A stretch of 64,000 nucleotides of DNA, taken from assembly GCA_017979445.1 (NCBI GenBank), contig CM030717.1, forward strand, positions 25,221,288 to 25,285,287. Reading direction: 5' to 3'. This document shows positions 60,461-64,000 of this stretch, in pieces. The DNA is from Akebia trifoliata. Its lineage: Eukaryota; Streptophyta; Magnoliopsida; Ranunculales; Lardizabalaceae. Every line of letters starts with the position of its first letter. Within the stretch, counting starts at the first letter, position 1. The position numbers and the translations under genes were made by a program. Under the pieces are notes generated by a model. That model made no database searches. It had not been told where the DNA came from and was given only the letters and a program-made list of their open reading frames with translations.

Positions 60461-62074
60461 TGAAAGCGCCCTCAATCCGCAGAGTGTGCGGATCCGTTTT
60501 TTATTTTTGAGATTTGGGAGTCGTCACCTAGTTATTATGGTCTAGGAACCGAGCATTGACTCTAATACATAAAAACAACTAATTTACAAAAGAAACTATG
60601 GTATGGGGATCACGTTACGGGGTTGGAAGGTGTTAGGTACCAACCCCGTCTGGCAAACGCTGGTTTCTACTATTTCCCAAAAAAGTGGTTACATTGCTAA
60701 CAGACCTAAAATAAATAAATAAAATAAATAAAATAAAATATATACCTATACGACGATCGCAGCGATTTTTTCCATCAGAATTGGTAGAATGGCTCATCAT
60801 AAAATACTCATCGCTTTATTTCCGTCACTCGATCTGCTTCGGATCTCCAAGATGAAGTACTTCCTTCTTAGATCTAAGTATTTCTTAAATTTTTTAAAGG
60901 GATTTCTGGGTATTTTCTGGATAGTTTTTGAAAGTTTTTTCTGTAAAACCTAGGGTTTGGATGATAGGTAGGGAGTTAGAGCTTTACAATTTGGGGAAGG
61001 TTAAGGGGACTTTTTGACCTACTTTTTCTAGGATTTATTTTAACCTATGAAATTAAGTTGTGGAGGCTCTATATTTATAGAATATTTTTGGAAGAATTAG
61101 TGTTTGATTAGGTCTCCTTTTACGTAAGGTGAATTAGGATTTTGACTTAAGTCTTATTTGATTGACTAGGTTTCTTAAGATTAGGATTTTAATTAGGGTT
61201 TTGACTTACATCTTATGAGATTGACTTGGTCTTTTAAATTAGGTTTTTTAATCTTGCGTACAATGAAAGAATATATTTTTAAATTTTGTGGAGAACCCTC
61301 TAATTATATCTTTAATTATTTGGACCCCTAGATGGAAGGGTCTTTTAATAAATATCAAGGGGGCTCCACTTAATAAGTAGGCAACCATTAACAATTTTGC
61401 CTAAGGACTTGATTGATTAATTTTTTGGGTTCAAATTTTTAAATTAATTTTATTAAAATTTCACTTTACGTTAATTAATATTTTATTTATTAATTCTGAA
61501 ATTTAAGATTTTTAAAATTGAAAAATTATCGTTTTGCCCATGAAGAGAATTTTTGCGTTTCAAATCATTTTTCGATGTTCTAGGATGTTTTGTAATCGAT
61601 TTTTCATAAGGAATTCAATGGGATTATGGGTTTGTATCATTTACAAAAAATTTTGTATGAAATGATTGTGAACCTTATAAATGGTATTTTCATAATTTTA
61701 TCGAATTTGATAAAAATTGACGGAATGATTTATTTGATTTCAATTTGTTGTTTTATGGGTTCAAAAGGGTTTTCCTAAGTGTAATGTGGGCTCTAAAGAT
61801 GTTTTGATGTTAGGGGTATTTTGATCAATTTTAGTAATTTTTATCGTAAAACTTTTTTTTTATCTATAAAATGATGATTTCTACGTTTTTGAGTCACATT
61901 TTTCTAGCGTAGCGTGGTTTCTAAAGTTTTGTTTGTTTGAGATACCTCATCTGAATTTTTAAAACATATCTAACAACAAAATAAAGCATTGGAATATTCA
62001 TCCATCATTGGGAACTATCGCAATCAGGTTGACGAGTTGATTAATCAGGTGAGTGCAAAAATGGAGTGTCTACA
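60461..62074 (-). repeat. Element H 5' LTR
   Basis: This 1614-bp LTR starts TGAAAGCGCCCTCAATCCGC in + orientation and ends ATGGAGTGTCTACA. It aligns with the F LTR throughout (GGTTGGAAGGTGTTAGG, TTTTTCATAAGGAATTCAAT) but is clearly diverged and shorter in the telobox array. The minus-strand TATA counterpart lies near 61071. Confidence 0.85.
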
Positions 62075-62163
62075 GGTAGCGAGATCACAAATATTTATTC
62101 TAATTTTAAAATGACAATCTTGCTGATAAAATTAAAGTATGAGGAAATGAGATCATAGGTACT

Positions 62164-62565
62164 AATAACTGGAATAGGTATAATGATAACTGGGCGGAAT
62201 TCAAAGCCTTATTTCATGGTTTGCTCCTAATGCCTCTTCTGGTAAAGTATTTGATCATTGAGAGTGATTATAAATTCCTCGTTGATATAGGCAATGGTCA
62301 GAATATTCCTTGAAAATTGGAATCCTTATGGTATGAAATTAGACAGATTCTTCAGACTTCCAGTGGGAGAAACAACATGTGTTCAAGGAAGGCAATCACG
62401 TTGTGGATGAATTGGCAAAATTAACAATTCTAATTGCTTTATCGTCAATTTTTTATTCTTTTGTAAACTTACCTCTAATGGCCAAAAAAATAACTTTGAA
62501 AGAGAGATAATTGGATTTGCCTCCTACTCTATTTTTAAAATTTATTCTTTGCTTGCGTGGCACAA
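62164..62565 (+). pseudogene. RNase H-like domain relic, LINE type (RVT_3)
   Basis: The + frame reads NWAEFKALFHGLLLMPLLVK, then YLIIESDYKFLVDI and LESLWYEIRQIL. After a one-base shift near 62355 it reads DFQWEKQHVFKEGNHVVDEL, then AK and LDLPPTLFL. The pattern N-x-A-E, then I-I-E-S-D, then H-V-x-x-E-G-N-x-x-x-D-x-L-A is the plant RNase H-like domain (PF13456) found at the end of LINE ORF2 and in stand-alone copies. One stop and one frameshift show that it is dead. No reverse transcriptase lies to the left because element H ends there. Confidence 0.75.
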
Positions 62566-62940
62566 AAAAAAGTGAGAGAGATCACAAGTAATTATTTTAA
62601 AATTGACAATCTCATTGATAAAAATTAAAACATGATGTAGTGATATCGTGGCCTAATAAATCAGATACATCATAACGCATTTAACTATGAGATCACAAGT
62701 ACTTATTCTAGAAGTGAGGATCATAATAAAAGTGTTGATCTTGTTGAAAAATAATTCCCAATGTATTGAAATGGGAATTTCCCATATTCAACACATGAAT
62801 AGAAAGGAATGTTTTTATCATTTAGCTATACAAATTGTCAAAATGGATATTTTTTACTACTTTGAAACTTTTGTTAAGTTATCCCCAAAACTAGTGGAGG
62901 ACACATGCATTATGTAAGTTTTTTTGTTAATTACAATTAG
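62566..62940. repeat. Short repeated motif with no gene
   Basis: GAGATCACAAGTACTTATTC-type segments followed by TTAAAATTGACAATCTC recur at about 62083, 62580 and 62690. A 76-codon + frame at 62687-62917 is not recognised. Confidence 0.4.
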
Positions 62941-63215
62941 GGCTTTCAATGGATTGGGTCTAGATCAGACCGAACCCTAATTGAATCAAGTTTTATTGGA
63001 ACTCAATATTAAGACTCAGATCCGATCTATTAACAATCGAATCCGGCCCAAATCGGGACAAACACAATTTTATGTATAAGATCTAAATAAACTTCACACA
63101 TCTCGACAAACATACACTATGTGAAAAACTTGAAATTTGACGAAAAAAATCGTATGGCATGAGCCGAAGAATTTTTAGAAATGTAATTCGTGGGCTTAAG
63201 GCAGTCAAATACATA
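62941..63215. other. Possible degenerate MITE-like stretch
   Basis: Begins GGGCTTTCAATGGATTGGGT with repeated GATCnGACC/GATCCGATCT motifs, a style common in plant non-autonomous DNA elements. I could not find matching ends or a target duplication. Confidence 0.25.
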
Positions 63216-63269
63216 TTTTTTAAATTGAAAAAGAAAACAAATCTGAAGAACAAAAGAGAAGACTATACA

Positions 63270-63590
63270 ACCTCATTAGCTTTACTCTCTCTCGATCTCT
63301 ATCTAGCATCTCTTGATCTTTGCTGATCGCACATTTCTCAATCTCACATCTTTCGATCTCTCTCCATCTCCTGATCTCACATCTCTTGCGATCTCTCACA
63401 TCTCTCAATCTCTCGAATATCTCTTGATCTCACATCTATCGATCTCGCAATCGCACATCTCTCGATTGTTTCATTGGTAATCTCTCTCTCTCGATCTCTC
63501 AAAGTTGAAAATGGTAGATTTTTACATGTCTCGTTATCTAGATCTTACATCTCTCTCTCTCTCTCTCTCTTGATCTCTCAAGGTTGAAAA
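63270..63590. repeat. CATCTCTCGATCTC minisatellite
   Basis: A pyrimidine-rich array of 10-14-bp units such as ATCTCTCGATCTCACATCTC, ending in CT dinucleotide runs (63550-63570). The minus-strand 62-codon frame over it is an Arg/Glu-rich by-product. From 63591 to 64000 nothing else is recognised. Confidence 0.75.
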
Positions 63591-64000
63591 TGATGGAGTT
63601 TTAAGGGTCTCTAAAGTTTTGAGAACTCAAATTGAAGATTTTATAGCTCTAAGCTTAATTTGGTGCTTTACCGATCAAATTTTGATTTCTATCCAGTTCA
63701 TCTCATCAATAGATCACCAATTTGGTGAGCAACGCAAACCTAGACACCCATAAACTTGATAGTTGTGATCCATCTCTAAAATTGGAAAACTTAATTTTTA
63801 TAATATTTGCATATCCAATGTCATGGGATTATTCTTTCTCATGGAAATTAATTTAAGCGTAGATCTCCCTCTTGAGAAGGTGAGGGTCTTGCGCTTAACT
63901 AAAACTTAGAAATTATTTCTGCGTGCACAATTCTTAAGCTTTAGATGTTCTTTACTTGGGTTTCCCAAAATGGACTTGTAATGTTGTTTAATCAAATGTA

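Larger units (their letters stand above)
59570..62074 (-). mobile_element. Element H: truncated Tat-like element (5' LTR plus leader)
   Basis: The 5' LTR is 60461-62074, with the F-type primer site beside it. The leader to the left shares GCAATGCTCCCnTnCTTnGGG and TTTTTCAAGTnTGATCCTCA with F. Gag, pol and the 3' LTR are absent to the left, so H is truncated. The left limit is approximate. A GA-rich simple stretch lies at 59668-59692 and several poly-A runs at 59960-60170; small frames there are low-complexity. Confidence 0.7.

Noticed and set aside
1..64000. tRNA or rRNA genes, or an expressed intact host gene
   Set aside because: No cloverleaf-like or rRNA-like sequence was recognised. The tRNA-like matches are short primer-binding sites next to LTRs, and every recognisable coding region carries stops or frameshifts.

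Overview
This window looks like nuclear DNA from a flowering plant, probably from repeat-rich heterochromatin. It is AT-rich. The coding remnants are plant-type: a plant mobile domain (PMD) gene with spliceosomal introns, a Mutator-like (MULE) transposase, Ty3/gypsy gag and pol relics, and a plant RNase H-like relic. Long TG...CA terminal repeats, 5-bp target duplications (TSDs), tRNA primer sites and polypurine tracts dominate. I see no intact cellular gene, no tRNA or rRNA gene and no operon. The species cannot be named from the sequence alone.

Layout. (1) 0.7-3.0 kb: a PMD pseudogene on + with seven stop codons in one otherwise unshifted exon. (2) 3.1-8.3 kb: dispersed non-coding repeat, two blocks of palindromic minisatellite around a 1.3-kb GATGG minisatellite, then a fold-back MITE. 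(3) 8.3-23.3 kb: a small non-autonomous LTR element G (TSD ACTAT) with a 12.5-kb gypsy element F (TSD CTTAT) inside it. F keeps gag but only the two ends of pol. (4) 23.3-27.1 kb: more palindromic repeats, an 88-bp tandem array in front of a TATA box and an unrecognised ORF, and an RNase H1 N-terminal/viroplasmin-like fragment. (5) 27.2-58.5 kb: a MULE transposase pseudogene on -, split by a 29.2-kb nest of LTR elements. (6) 59.4-62.1 kb: a truncated relative of F, called H. (7) 62.1-64 kb: an RNase H relic and simple-sequence DNA.

The nest is the main result, because each layer is closed by its own TSD. Solo LTR E (28610-57850, TSD GTCAC/GTCAT) lies in the MULE gene. E holds a full LARD-like element A (31065-40507, TSD GAAAG/GAAGG) and, separately, solo LTR D (41089-57143, TSD AACTT). 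D holds solo LTR C (43337-56145, TSD AGTGT). C holds a second full element B (44109-53545, TSD GTAAT). Removing E and one TSD copy rejoins the transposase in frame. A, B, C and D share one LTR type (TGTAACaCCC...CCACA). E, F and H share another (TGTAGACACC...TTTCA on the minus strand).

The genes do not form a working pathway. The best case for an original system is that the PMD gene (+) and the MULE transposase gene (-), convergent and each followed by the same palindromic repeat, were the two genes of one large Mutator-like element later broken up by retrotransposons. That is inference. The TSD-bounded nesting is read directly from the sequence.
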